A stretch of DNA of 30,436 nt. Source: CAZHGD01 sp964531735. GTDB lineage: Bacteria; Armatimonadota; UBA10988. This document shows positions 15,821 through 23,570 of this stretch, piece by piece (position 1 is the first letter of the stretch; each line of letters begins with the position of its first letter). The stretch is from NCBI GenBank assembly GCA_964531735.1, contig CAZHGD010000084.1, positions 1 to 30,436 of the forward strand, written 5' to 3'. Both the position numbers and the translations under genes were made by a program. A model generated the notes under the pieces. It was given only the letters and a program-made list of their open reading frames with translations. It was not told the DNA's origin and did not search any database.

Positions 15821-16996
15821 ATGGAGCCTGGGGCGGTGGCGTCGCTCAACGGCTCGCGGCCGCATGTGCTGCTGGCCATCCGCTCGCTGGCCACCGGCGG
15901 CATGGAGCGGCGCTGCCTGCGGCTGGCCAATGGTCTGGTCGCCGAGGGCTGCCAGGTCACGCTGATGCTGCTGACCTCGTGCAGCAAGCCGACGGTCGGC
16001 CAGCCCGACCCGCGCGTCAACGTGGTCCGCATCGGTCTGCGCAGCCTCTACACGCCCGATCCCCGCGGCTGGTACCGGTTCGTTGCGACACTGCGCCGAC
16101 ACCGGCCGATGGTCTACCACGACTTCGGCGGCCAGCCGGGCGGCGGACCGCGGATGATCGCCGCGCGGCTGGCCGGCGTGCCGGTGGTGGTCAATGGCCT
16201 GATCATCAGCCATGCCTGGTACCAGTACGGCTGGTGGGTGCCCGCGGCGCAGGTCTGCTTCCAGTTTGCCGACTACGCCTTGGCCAACAGCAAAGGCGTG
16301 GCCGACTTCCACGTCCAGCAGCTCCGCTTCCCGCCGCCGAAGGTGGTGACCATCCCGAACCCGGTCGATACCACCGCCTGGCCGAGCCGCGACCCGGCGT
16401 TGCGCCGCGCGGTCCGCGCCGAGCTGGGCTTGCGCGAGGACCAGGTTGCCCTCGGCATCGTGGCGCGCATGGTGCCGCAGAAGCGGCATGTCGACCTGCT
16501 GCACGCCTTCGCGATGATCGCCGCGCGGCACCCCGAGGCCGTGCTGTTGCTGGCGGGCGATGGCCCTCGCCTCGACGAGATGGTGGCCCTCGCCGAGCAA
16601 CTGGGCATCAGCGGCCAGTGCCGCTTCCTCGGTCGCCGCGACGACGTGCCGCGCGTCTTGCAGGCGCTCGACCTGTTCTGCCTGTCGTCGCAGCGCGAAG
16701 GCATGTCGAACGCCGTGCTGGAAGCGATGGCGACCAGCCTGCCCGTGGTGATGACGCGGGTGTCGGGCGTCGACGAGCTGGTGGTGCCCGGCCAGACCGG
16801 CTGGGTGGTGCCGATCGGCGAGCCGCCGGCCTATGCCCAGGCGCTGGAAGAGGCGCTGTCGGACCGCGACCGGCTGGACCGGTTCGGTCAGGCGGGTCGC
16901 CGTCGGGTCGTCGCGCTGTACGACAAGGAGCGCATCATTCGGACCTATCTGGACTTCTACACGCGCATCACGCGCCCGCTGCTGGCCAAGCGTTGA
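15821..16996 (+). CDS. GT4-family glycosyltransferase (paralogue B)
   Basis: The 391-residue GT-B protein opens with PHVLLAIRSLATGGMERRC and carries VARMVPQKRHVDLL, LLLAGDGPRLDE and the EX7E motif REGMSNAVLEAMATSLP. Shared blocks with paralogue A include PHVLLAIR, ERRCL, GQPDPR, ADFH, IPNP, LCLSS, EGMSNA and TGWVVPIG, so the enzymes are recent relatives that may use different acceptors or donors. The start at 15821 has a strong ribosome site. Starting at GTG 15764 would add 19 residues that have no counterpart in paralogue A and would create a GTGA coupling with it. The next gene begins after a 45-base gap that contains a perfect palindrome. Confidence 0.88.
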   Translation: MEPGAVASLNGSRPHVLLAIRSLATGGMERRCLRLANGLVAEGCQVTLMLLTSCSKPTVGQPDPRVNVVRIGLRSLYTPDPRGWYRFVATLRRHRPMVYHDFGGQPGGGPRMIAARLAGVPVVVNGLIISHAWYQYGWWVPAAQVCFQFADYALANSKGVADFHVQQLRFPPPKVVTIPNPVDTTAWPSRDPALRRAVRAELGLREDQVALGIVARMVPQKRHVDLLHAFAMIAARHPEAVLLLAGDGPRLDEMVALAEQLGISGQCRFLGRRDDVPRVLQALDLFCLSSQREGMSNAVLEAMATSLPVVMTRVSGVDELVVPGQTGWVVPIGEPPAYAQALEEALSDRDRLDRFGQAGRRRVVALYDKERIIRTYLDFYTRITRPLLAKR

Positions 16997-17002
16997 CCGA
17001 GG

Positions 17003-17018
17003 GACCGGCGCGCCGGTC
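17003..17018. repeat. 16-base perfect palindrome between glycosyltransferase genes
   Basis: The sequence GACCGGCGCGCCGGTC is its own reverse complement and starts six bases after the paralogue B stop. In RNA it gives a six-pair stem with a CGCG tetraloop, which could stabilise the upstream message end or weaken read-through. No U-run follows. As DNA it could also be an operator. Confidence 0.6.
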
Positions 17019-17041
17019 GACCCACGCTGGAGTGCGACGCG

Positions 17042-18232
17042 ATGAGTGAAGCCAGACCGGTCAAGGTCATCCACTTGCTGACCCGGATGAACGTCGGCGG
17101 ACTGGCCGTGCTGGTGACACTGCTCTGCCGTGACCTGCGGCCGCGCTTCCAGACCATCCTGGCCACCGGCCGCGTGAGCGCCGAGGAGCACGAGGGCGAC
17201 ATGGCCTACTACGCTCTCGAGCGCGGCGTGGAGCCGCTCTACGTGCCCGGTCTGTGGCGCCGCCTGCGGCCGCTGGACGAGTTGCGCGCGTTGGTCAGTC
17301 TGTACCGTCTGTTTCGCCGTGAGCGGCCTGATGTGCTGCACACCCACCAGGCCAAGGCCGGCATCTATGGCGGCCTGATCGGCTGGCTGGCCCGGGTGCC
17401 GGTCCGGTTGCGGACCTTTCACGGGCACGCCGCCCGCGGCTACTTCGGCCGGGCTTCGGGCCTCTACATTCTGCTCGAGCGGCTGATCGGCCGACTCAAC
17501 TCGGCGCAGGTCACGCTCACCGAGGAGTTGCGCGACGAGGTCCTGCAGCTCGGGTTCGCGCGGCCTGACCAACTGGTGGTCATCCCCTACGGGCTCGAGC
17601 TGGATGAGTTCGCGGCGGCGCCGCGGTTCGATGGGGCCACGCGCCGCGCGCTGGGCGTGCCCGACGACGTGCCCCTGATCGGGTTCTGCGGCCGGTTCCA
17701 GCGAGTCAAGCGCCCGGACCTGTTCGTAGAGGTGGCCGCCCGGGTCCATGCCGCGCTGCCCGCGGCGCACTTCGCCATGCTGGGCGACGGCGAGCTGCGC
17801 GCGGACATCGCGGCGCAGGTGGCCGCGCGGGGCTTGAGCGAGGTGGTGCACTTGCTGGGCTTCCGCAAGGATGTGGCCGCCGTGATGGCGGACTGGGACC
17901 TGATCGTCAACCTGGCCTCGATGGAAGGAACGCCCCTGGTCTTGCTCGAAGCTGCCGCCGCGGGCGTGCCGGCCGTGGCCAGCGCCGTGGGCGGCTGCCG
18001 CTCGTGCATCGAGGACGGGCGTTCTGGTTGGCTGGTACCCTATAAGGACATCGACGCCACCGTGGCGGCGGTGCTCGCCGCCGTGCGCGACCGGACGGCG
18101 CTGCACGCGGTGGGCGAGTACGCGCGCGCACGGGTGCTCCAGCAACATGGTGAGCCGGCCCGCATGGCGGCCGCGCACGCGGCGTTGTACGAGCGCCTGT
18201 TGGCGCGCCGGGGCCAGTGCCCCAAAACTTGA
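17042..18232 (+). CDS. GT4-family glycosyltransferase
   Basis: The 396-residue protein is a third GT-B enzyme but is not closely similar to the two preceding paralogues. Its N-terminal domain has VIHLLTRMNVGGLAV, DVLHTHQAKAGIYGG and RTFHGHAARGYF. The C-terminal domain has GFCGRFQRVKRPDLFVE, HFAMLGDGELR and EX7E in MEGTPLVLLEAAAAGVP. The HTHQAKAG/FHGH signature resembles lipid-linked sugar transferases that add hexoses or deoxyhexosamines during capsule and O-antigen assembly. The ATG at 17042 follows a GGAG-type site. The last codons form the first of three hairpins at the junction with the amidotransferase gene. Confidence 0.9.
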   Translation: MSEARPVKVIHLLTRMNVGGLAVLVTLLCRDLRPRFQTILATGRVSAEEHEGDMAYYALERGVEPLYVPGLWRRLRPLDELRALVSLYRLFRRERPDVLHTHQAKAGIYGGLIGWLARVPVRLRTFHGHAARGYFGRASGLYILLERLIGRLNSAQVTLTEELRDEVLQLGFARPDQLVVIPYGLELDEFAAAPRFDGATRRALGVPDDVPLIGFCGRFQRVKRPDLFVEVAARVHAALPAAHFAMLGDGELRADIAAQVAARGLSEVVHLLGFRKDVAAVMADWDLIVNLASMEGTPLVLLEAAAAGVPAVASAVGGCRSCIEDGRSGWLVPYKDIDATVAAVLAAVRDRTALHAVGEYARARVLQQHGEPARMAAAHAALYERLLARRGQCPKT

Positions 18233-18280
18233 TCGGCGCTCGCTGAGAGCGCCTCGTCGGCCGCCGGGCTGGTGCCCGGC
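18210..18280 (+). other. Three tandem RNA hairpins at the glycosyltransferase/asnB junction
   Basis: Three perfect short stems follow each other: GGGGC-CAGT-GCCCC (18210-18223, inside the end of the coding region), GGCGCTC-GCTGA-GAGCGCC (18235-18253) and GCCGGGC-TGGT-GCCCGGC (18263-18280). The asnB ribosome site AAGGAAG follows at about 18286. They could tune expression between the two genes, act as RNA stabilisers or be weak terminators. No known regulatory RNA family is recognised. Confidence 0.55.
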
Positions 18281-18300
18281 GAGCGAAAGGAAGTGGGCCG

Positions 18301-20214
18301 GTGTGTGGCTTCTGCGGAGTGCTGCGTCTGGATGGCCAGCCGGTTGATCCGGCGCCTCTGGAGTGGATGAACGAGGCGATCGTCCACCGCGGGCCGGACG
18401 ACGGCTACGTGCTGGTCGACGGTCCGGTGGCCCTGGCCAACCGGCGGTTGGCCATTCTCGACCTGCGCCCCGAGGCCCGTCTGCCGATGTCGCGCGGCAG
18501 TCTGCACCTGGCCTACAACGGTGAGGTGTACAACTTCGCGGCGAAGCGCGCCGAGCTCGAGGCCAAAGGGCACCAGTTCACCACGACCGGCGACTCCGAG
18601 GTGATCATCGCGCTCTACCGCGAGTACGGCCAGGCGTTCGTGGATCATCTCGACGGCATGTTCGCCGTCGCCCTGTGGGATGCCGACCAGCGCACGCTGC
18701 TCATCGGCCGCGACCCGGCCGGCAAGAAGCCCCTCTTCTACTACCACGGCGGCGGGCACCTGGTCTTCGGCTCCGAAATCAAGTGCCTGCTGCGGCATCC
18801 GCTGGTCCCGCGCGAGGCGCGTCTCGAGGTCCTGCCGCTGGTGGTCACCTTCGGCTACGCGCCGACGCCGCACACCTGCTTCCGCGGCATCGAGCAGCTC
18901 CCGCAAGGGCAGCTCATGGTGGTGGCCAACGGTCAGGTGCAGACCAACGCCCGCACCTATGGTCCGCGGCTGGAGTGTACGCCGGGCGACGGCCGCGCCG
19001 AGGACTGGACCGACGCCATCATCGACACGTTGCGCGAAGGCGTGCGCGAGCGCCTGGTCAGCGATGTGCCGCTCGGCGCGTTCCTCTCGGGCGGCATCGA
19101 TTCCAGCCTGATCGTGGCGCTCATGGCCGAGCTCAGCCCCGGCCGAGTGCGCACGTTCTCCATCGGCTTCCCGGACCACCCGCGATGGGATGAGTCCGCG
19201 TATGCCCAGCGCGTGGCCGATCGGTTCGGCACCGAGCACGAAGTGCTCGAAGCCGCCCCGGCGCAGGCCGAGGAGCTGTTCCCGCGGCTGGTCTGGCACA
19301 ACGACCAGCCGTTCGGCGACGATTCCGCCTTGCCGACGCTGATGCTCTCGGAGATGACCCGCAAACACGTCACCGTGGCGCTCTGCGGCGACGCCGGCGA
19401 CGAGCTGTTCGCCGGTTACGAGCGGTTCAAACTGGCCAGTTGGGTGGCGTCGGGCTGGCCGCACCGCCCGCTGGGCCGCGCCGCGCTGACCGTGGCTGAG
19501 GCGTTCAGCCATTTGGCCCGCCGGATCCCCAGCGTGGCCCACCACGGTATGCGCGGTGTCAAGGGCGCCCGCTGCCTGGCCATGCCGCTGCCCTACGCCT
19601 ACCAAGACACCATGGTGCTCACCCGCGCCGACGTGCTCCAGCGCCTGTGGGGCGGACCGGCCGACAGCCTGACGCCGAGCCACTTCTACGATGGCCACTT
19701 CCCGGCCAGCGACCAGCGGGACTGGCTGAGCCGCATCCTCGACTTCAACTATGCCACCTACCTGCTCGACGACCTGCTGGTCAAGGTCGACCGGATGAGC
19801 ATGGCGACCTCGCTGGAGGTCCGCGCGCCGTTCCTGTCGGACAGCATGGTCCGCCTGGCCAGTCGCGTGCCGACGGGGCTCAAGCTGCGCAACGGGGTGA
19901 CGAAGTACGTGCTGAAGCAGGCCGCCCGCCGCTACCTGCCCGACGACATCATCGACCGGCGCAAGCGGGGCTTCGGCATTCCGCTGGTGCACTGGTTCCG
20001 CACCCGGCAACTGCGCGACTACGCGCGCCAGCTCCTGCTGGACAGTCGGGCCACCCAGCGCGGTATCTACCGTCCGGGCGCGGTCGAGAGCATCCTCACC
20101 GAGCACGAGACCCACGCCTGGGACCACGGGCGCACCATCTGGATCTTGTGCCTGGTGGAGCTGTGGTTCCAAATGTACCTGGATCAGGAGCCCAGCCCGC
20201 CGGCTGCGCGGTAG
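18301..20214 (+). CDS. asnB: AsnB-type glutamine-dependent amidotransferase (asparagine synthase-like)
   Basis: The 637-residue protein has a class II glutaminase domain with the N-terminal nucleophile Cys2 (MCGFCGVL), HRGPDD, YNGEVYNF and a GDSEVI loop. A synthetase domain follows with the ATP PP-loop SGGIDSS near residue 263, LCGDAGDELFAGYERF and VRAPFLSD. It moves ammonia from glutamine to an AMP-activated carboxyl group. It may make asparagine. Because it closes a polysaccharide operon containing a UDP-GlcA 4-epimerase, it may instead amidate uronic acids, as proposed for WbpS-like proteins, or belong to an exosortase-associated exopolysaccharide set. GTG at 18301 is the start because Cys must follow Met directly; AAGGAAG precedes it. 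The 3' end faces a convergent gene 22 bases away. Confidence 0.9.
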   Translation: MCGFCGVLRLDGQPVDPAPLEWMNEAIVHRGPDDGYVLVDGPVALANRRLAILDLRPEARLPMSRGSLHLAYNGEVYNFAAKRAELEAKGHQFTTTGDSEVIIALYREYGQAFVDHLDGMFAVALWDADQRTLLIGRDPAGKKPLFYYHGGGHLVFGSEIKCLLRHPLVPREARLEVLPLVVTFGYAPTPHTCFRGIEQLPQGQLMVVANGQVQTNARTYGPRLECTPGDGRAEDWTDAIIDTLREGVRERLVSDVPLGAFLSGGIDSSLIVALMAELSPGRVRTFSIGFPDHPRWDESAYAQRVADRFGTEHEVLEAAPAQAEELFPRLVWHNDQPFGDDSALPTLMLSEMTRKHVTVALCGDAGDELFAGYERFKLASWVASGWPHRPLGRAALTVAEAFSHLARRIPSVAHHGMRGVKGARCLAMPLPYAYQDTMVLTRADVLQRLWGGPADSLTPSHFYDGHFPASDQRDWLSRILDFNYATYLLDDLLVKVDRMSMATSLEVRAPFLSDSMVRLASRVPTGLKLRNGVTKYVLKQAARRYLPDDIIDRRKRGFGIPLVHWFRTRQLRDYARQLLLDSRATQRGIYRPGAVESILTEHETHAWDHGRTIWILCLVELWFQMYLDQEPSPPAAR

Positions 20215-20217
20215 TGC

Positions 20218-20232
20218 CGGGCCTGGCGCCCG
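20218..20232. terminator. Short shared hairpin between convergent genes
   Basis: CGGGC and GCCCG form a five-pair stem with a five-base loop in the 22-base gap between two convergent stop codons. It could end transcription from either side. Neither strand has a U-run, so the call is weak. Confidence 0.3.
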
Positions 20233-20236
20233 CTGC

Positions 20237-23200
20237 TCAGCGAGCCAGGTAGAACGCTCGGTACTGCGACGGATCCTGCCCGTTGGCGATGCCGCCGGTC
20301 AGGCCCAGCCAGCAGGGAGCCTGCGGCTGGTCCTCGCGGTCCACGTCGAAGACGACCAGGCTGAAGCGCAGCACCTTGCCCACGGCGGGTACCAGCGGGC
20401 GCAAGTGCTCCCACGGGATGGCCAGCTCGTAGTCGGTCGCGCCGGGCCGGCGCTGGATGGCCAGGGGGAAGTCGCGCGGGCCGGCGTTGTCCGAGCCACC
20501 GCGGGCCACCCAGCACCAGCTCTGCGGCCCGGCAGACGTCAGCGCCAGGCCATAGTTGGAGTCGTCGCCATCGTAGCCGGTGTGACCGGTCACGCTGGGG
20601 CTGAGCGCGTTGTTCAGCGGGTCGAAGGCGAACTGCACGCAGTCGTCCATCCAGATCCGCTCGCCGGTGTGGCGCTGCAGATGCACGTCGTCGCGCACCC
20701 GTGCGGCCAGGTAGAACCTCGCGGCGTCCCAGGCCAGCCAAACGTGTGCGCTGAGGTCGTCCGGGCCGGTCCACAGCCCCTTGCTGACCACTTCGGGGCC
20801 GGGCAACAAACTCCGGCGGTCCAGCACCAGCGGCGGCCTGGACTGCCACTCGGCCAGGTCGCCGTCGATGCGCGCGCCGGCCGGCGCCGGCGCCACCGGC
20901 GTCACGGACAGGTCGGCGTTGAGCGGCACGCTGACGTCGCCCGCGCGGAGCTGCGCCTGCAACGCGCCCAACCGCGCCGGTGCCACCTGCTTCAGCGCCA
21001 CCACCTGCTGCTGGCGGCCGTTGGCCGGCACGGTGGTGTGTAGCGCGCGCTGTGTCGGCTCAGCGCCCTCCAGTTGCAGCAACTCCACGTTCGCCACCGC
21101 CGGCTGCGCCGACTGATTGAACAGCTCGACCGCCAGATGGTCGAGGTCCAGCAGCCGGGCGGCGCCCTTGACCGGCGAGCGGCCTGGCAGGCCCGCCCGA
21201 CGCAGCGCCGTGGCCAGCGCCTCCGCGGGCACCGGGGCGGACAGGAACTGCGGGGCGCCGCTCAGCGACACCATCACCCGGCCAGCGGGCAGCTCCCGCT
21301 GGTTGCCCATCAGGTCGGTCAGCCGAGCCGCCGCGGGCAACTCGACCAGCATGGCGACCGGCTGCGCCTCGGTGGTCCACAGCGCGCTCACCGCGCGATC
21401 CGGACACTTGAAGGTGTAGGTGTAGACGCCCGTCTGCGGCTGCACTTCGGTACACTCGGTGCTGCCGGCGAGCTGGTCGCTCACGGTGGCGTAGGCGGCC
21501 ACGGCGCTACGCGGCCGGTACGTGTAGCGTTTGGCTGACGCGTCCCAGCCTTGCTGCCACAGGCCCAGGTCGATCAGCGGGTGCCGGTCGCTCGACACTT
21601 CGCCGCGCCGGATGCGCCACCCGCCGCCGCCGCACATCATGTGCAGCGTGTAGAACAGCACGCCGGGCACCGATTTGCCGAGGATCAGGCTGCGCGCGGT
21701 CAGCTCCGCCTGGAGCCGGTCCAGCGGGTGGTCCGGCGCCAGATGGTAGGCCAGGCCATAGCCGCGCTCGGAGATGGTGGTGACCGGTGGCTTGCCCAGG
21801 CTGCGCTGCATGGCAAGGACATCGAGCAGCTTGCCGCGCATCTCGCCGGCTTCGGGGCCGCGACTGACCGTGGCGATCCAGTTCCACGAATCGGTGTAGA
21901 GGTCGGGCCCGATGATGTCGGTGAAGTCTTTGAGGTCGGGCAGCAGGCGGCGCACGATGGGCCAGCGCGGCTGCTGGTTGAAGTCGCCGCTGACGGCCAG
22001 GCCGATCACCTCGCAGTCGGGATCGACCTGCTTCAGGCGCCGGTAGGCGATGCGCGACATGAGCACGTAGCGGAGCAGCTCGGCGGCCTGGCTGCCGCCG
22101 GGCAGGTCAGGCACGGTGAGGGTGCCGTCGATCTCCTCGGACAGCACCCAGTAGTGCACGCGCCCCTTGAGCGCCTTCGCGGCGCCCGCCACGAAATCGC
22201 CGAACTCCTGGAAGCACTCCTCGGGGTAGGGGAACAGCCCCTGGCGCCGCCGCTCCTCGATGGCGGCCCGGTAGCGCGTGCCGAGGAACTCGTGGCCGAG
22301 GTAGAGGTTGCCGATGAGTTGCAGGTCGCTGTCCCAGTAGGGCTTGAGGCCCGCGGTCAGGAGCTCGCGCCACCAGCCCTCCATATCCTTGGCGCGGGCC
22401 TGCGGCACGTTGCTTAGCGTCGCGCCGATCTTGCGCCCGCTCACGCCGATCCGCCGCATGGCCCTGACGAGCTCGGTCTCGGCCCCGTTCACGTCGCACA
22501 CAAAGTAGGGATCGCGGCGCGGCGACGAGCGGATGACGCAGTAACTGGTCGACGGCCCGGTGGCCTGCTGGCCGTCGATGGTCACAGTGCTGGACACACG
22601 AAAGGCGCCGGTGCCGGGCGGCGCGGCCAGTTCGATGGTCTGGCGAAACGGCTGTTGCGGCGGTAGCGTCAGCGCGAACGACTGCCGCCCGAGCTCCCGG
22701 CCGCCGAAGTCCGTCACCGTCACGGCCAGCTCGGCGTGCGCCGCGGCGGCGGCGCGGTTCGTGCCGAGCACCACCAACTGCACCGGCTGCCCCGGACCGA
22801 ACAGGCCCTGCTCGCCGGCCGGCCACAGGCCGGTCAACTCGGCCGCGCGCGCCGCTGACGCCGCCGGCGCCGCGGCGGCGGCCGTGGGCAGGGGCTCCAC
22901 CGTCACCTCGTCATACCAGACGGCGCCACCGCCGGCCGGCGGTTCGTTCGCCAGCGCGTCGGCATACCACAGGCCGAGGTAGACACCCAGGTGCGTGGCC
23001 GCGGCCGGGACCTCGGCGTCCAGGGCGAACGACTGCCAGTCCAGATCGGCCGCGTGCTGGAGGTGGCTGTTCTGCAGCCATTGGATCACGCGCTCGCCCT
23101 GGCAGGCCACCAGCGCCACGCGGATGATCCAGTCGGGTCCCAGCGCGCGGCAGCGCACCCAGCCCTGGAGGCGGTAACGGGCGCAGCGCGGGTCGCGCGG

Positions 23201-23431
23201 GATGGACCCTTGGAACCACAGCGCCCGTTGGCCGGTCTCGGCCTTCAGGCACAAGGCGGCCATGTCGGCGCCATGGAACACCGTGTGGTCGATCACCGCG
23301 GTCGGGGCGCCGGTCTGGTCGTACTGGGGTGCCCATTGGCGCAGGCCGTCGACGAACGAGCCGTTGACCACCTGGGCGTCGGCCGCGCCAAGGAATGCCA
23401 CGAGAACGGCCAGGAGCTGTGCTGCTCGCAT
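20237..23431 (-). CDS. Secreted clan-A-like glycoside hydrolase with CBM-like ends
   Basis: The 1064-residue protein starts with a signal peptide (MRAAQLLAVLVAFLGAADA). Residues ~20-175 form a galactose-binding-like carbohydrate module (NGSFVDGLRQW, VWYDEVTVEPL). An Ala-rich linker (~180-195) and a beta domain follow. Residues ~310-640 look like a TIM barrel. HYWVLSEEIDG (~430) and VTTISERGYG (~553) sit where clan GH-A enzymes carry the acid/base and nucleophile glutamates. The final ~215 residues are a CBM9/DOMON-like sugar-binding domain (RIDGDLAEWQ, WMDDCVQFAFDP, YELAIPWEHL). ATG at 23431 begins the signal peptide and has GAAGGTGG upstream. The longer reading frame up to 23683 overlaps sucD and lacks a signal. 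It probably cleaves extracellular polysaccharide; the family and substrate are not settled. Confidence 0.85.
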   Translation of the reverse strand: MRAAQLLAVLVAFLGAADAQVVNGSFVDGLRQWAPQYDQTGAPTAVIDHTVFHGADMAALCLKAETGQRALWFQGSIPRDPRCARYRLQGWVRCRALGPDWIIRVALVACQGERVIQWLQNSHLQHAADLDWQSFALDAEVPAAATHLGVYLGLWYADALANEPPAGGGAVWYDEVTVEPLPTAAAAAPAASAARAAELTGLWPAGEQGLFGPGQPVQLVVLGTNRAAAAAHAELAVTVTDFGGRELGRQSFALTLPPQQPFRQTIELAAPPGTGAFRVSSTVTIDGQQATGPSTSYCVIRSSPRRDPYFVCDVNGAETELVRAMRRIGVSGRKIGATLSNVPQARAKDMEGWWRELLTAGLKPYWDSDLQLIGNLYLGHEFLGTRYRAAIEERRRQGLFPYPEECFQEFGDFVAGAAKALKGRVHYWVLSEEIDGTLTVPDLPGGSQAAELLRYVLMSRIAYRRLKQVDPDCEVIGLAVSGDFNQQPRWPIVRRLLPDLKDFTDIIGPDLYTDSWNWIATVSRGPEAGEMRGKLLDVLAMQRSLGKPPVTTISERGYGLAYHLAPDHPLDRLQAELTARSLILGKSVPGVLFYTLHMMCGGGGWRIRRGEVSSDRHPLIDLGLWQQGWDASAKRYTYRPRSAVAAYATVSDQLAGSTECTEVQPQTGVYTYTFKCPDRAVSALWTTEAQPVAMLVELPAAARLTDLMGNQRELPAGRVMVSLSGAPQFLSAPVPAEALATALRRAGLPGRSPVKGAARLLDLDHLAVELFNQSAQPAVANVELLQLEGAEPTQRALHTTVPANGRQQQVVALKQVAPARLGALQAQLRAGDVSVPLNADLSVTPVAPAPAGARIDGDLAEWQSRPPLVLDRRSLLPGPEVVSKGLWTGPDDLSAHVWLAWDAARFYLAARVRDDVHLQRHTGERIWMDDCVQFAFDPLNNALSPSVTGHTGYDGDDSNYGLALTSAGPQSWCWVARGGSDNAGPRDFPLAIQRRPGATDYELAIPWEHLRPLVPAVGKVLRFSLVVFDVDREDQPQAPCWLGLTGGIANGQDPSQYRAFYLAR

Positions 23432-23539
23432 GGGCTGGCCACCTTCGCGATGTGGACCGGCCGCGGGCGACCCGTCCAGCTCCCCAACCCGATCCAATCG
23501 CGAGTACGGTCTTCGCGGCCGCGCGCTGGCATTCCTCTT

Positions 23540-23552
23540 CGGGCGGCGCCCG
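23540..23552 (-). terminator. Possible hairpin downstream of sucD
   Basis: A CGGGC-GCC-GCCCG stem-loop lies about 18 bases after the sucD stop on the minus strand. It is short and lacks a U-run. The rest of the 139-base gap before the secreted glycosidase shows no clear promoter. Confidence 0.25.
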
Positions 23553-23570
23553 CTCGGCGGACTGCGCGTC

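Noticed and set aside
18041..18046. TATAAG resembling a -10 element inside a glycosyltransferase gene
   Set aside because: No acceptable -35 at 15-19 bases upstream; it lies within coding sequence far from the next start.
15728..20172. Two long minus-strand frames (816 and 710 codons) opposite the glycan operon
   Set aside because: Both are compositional mirrors of glycosyltransferase and asnB coding sequence, with no domain signatures.
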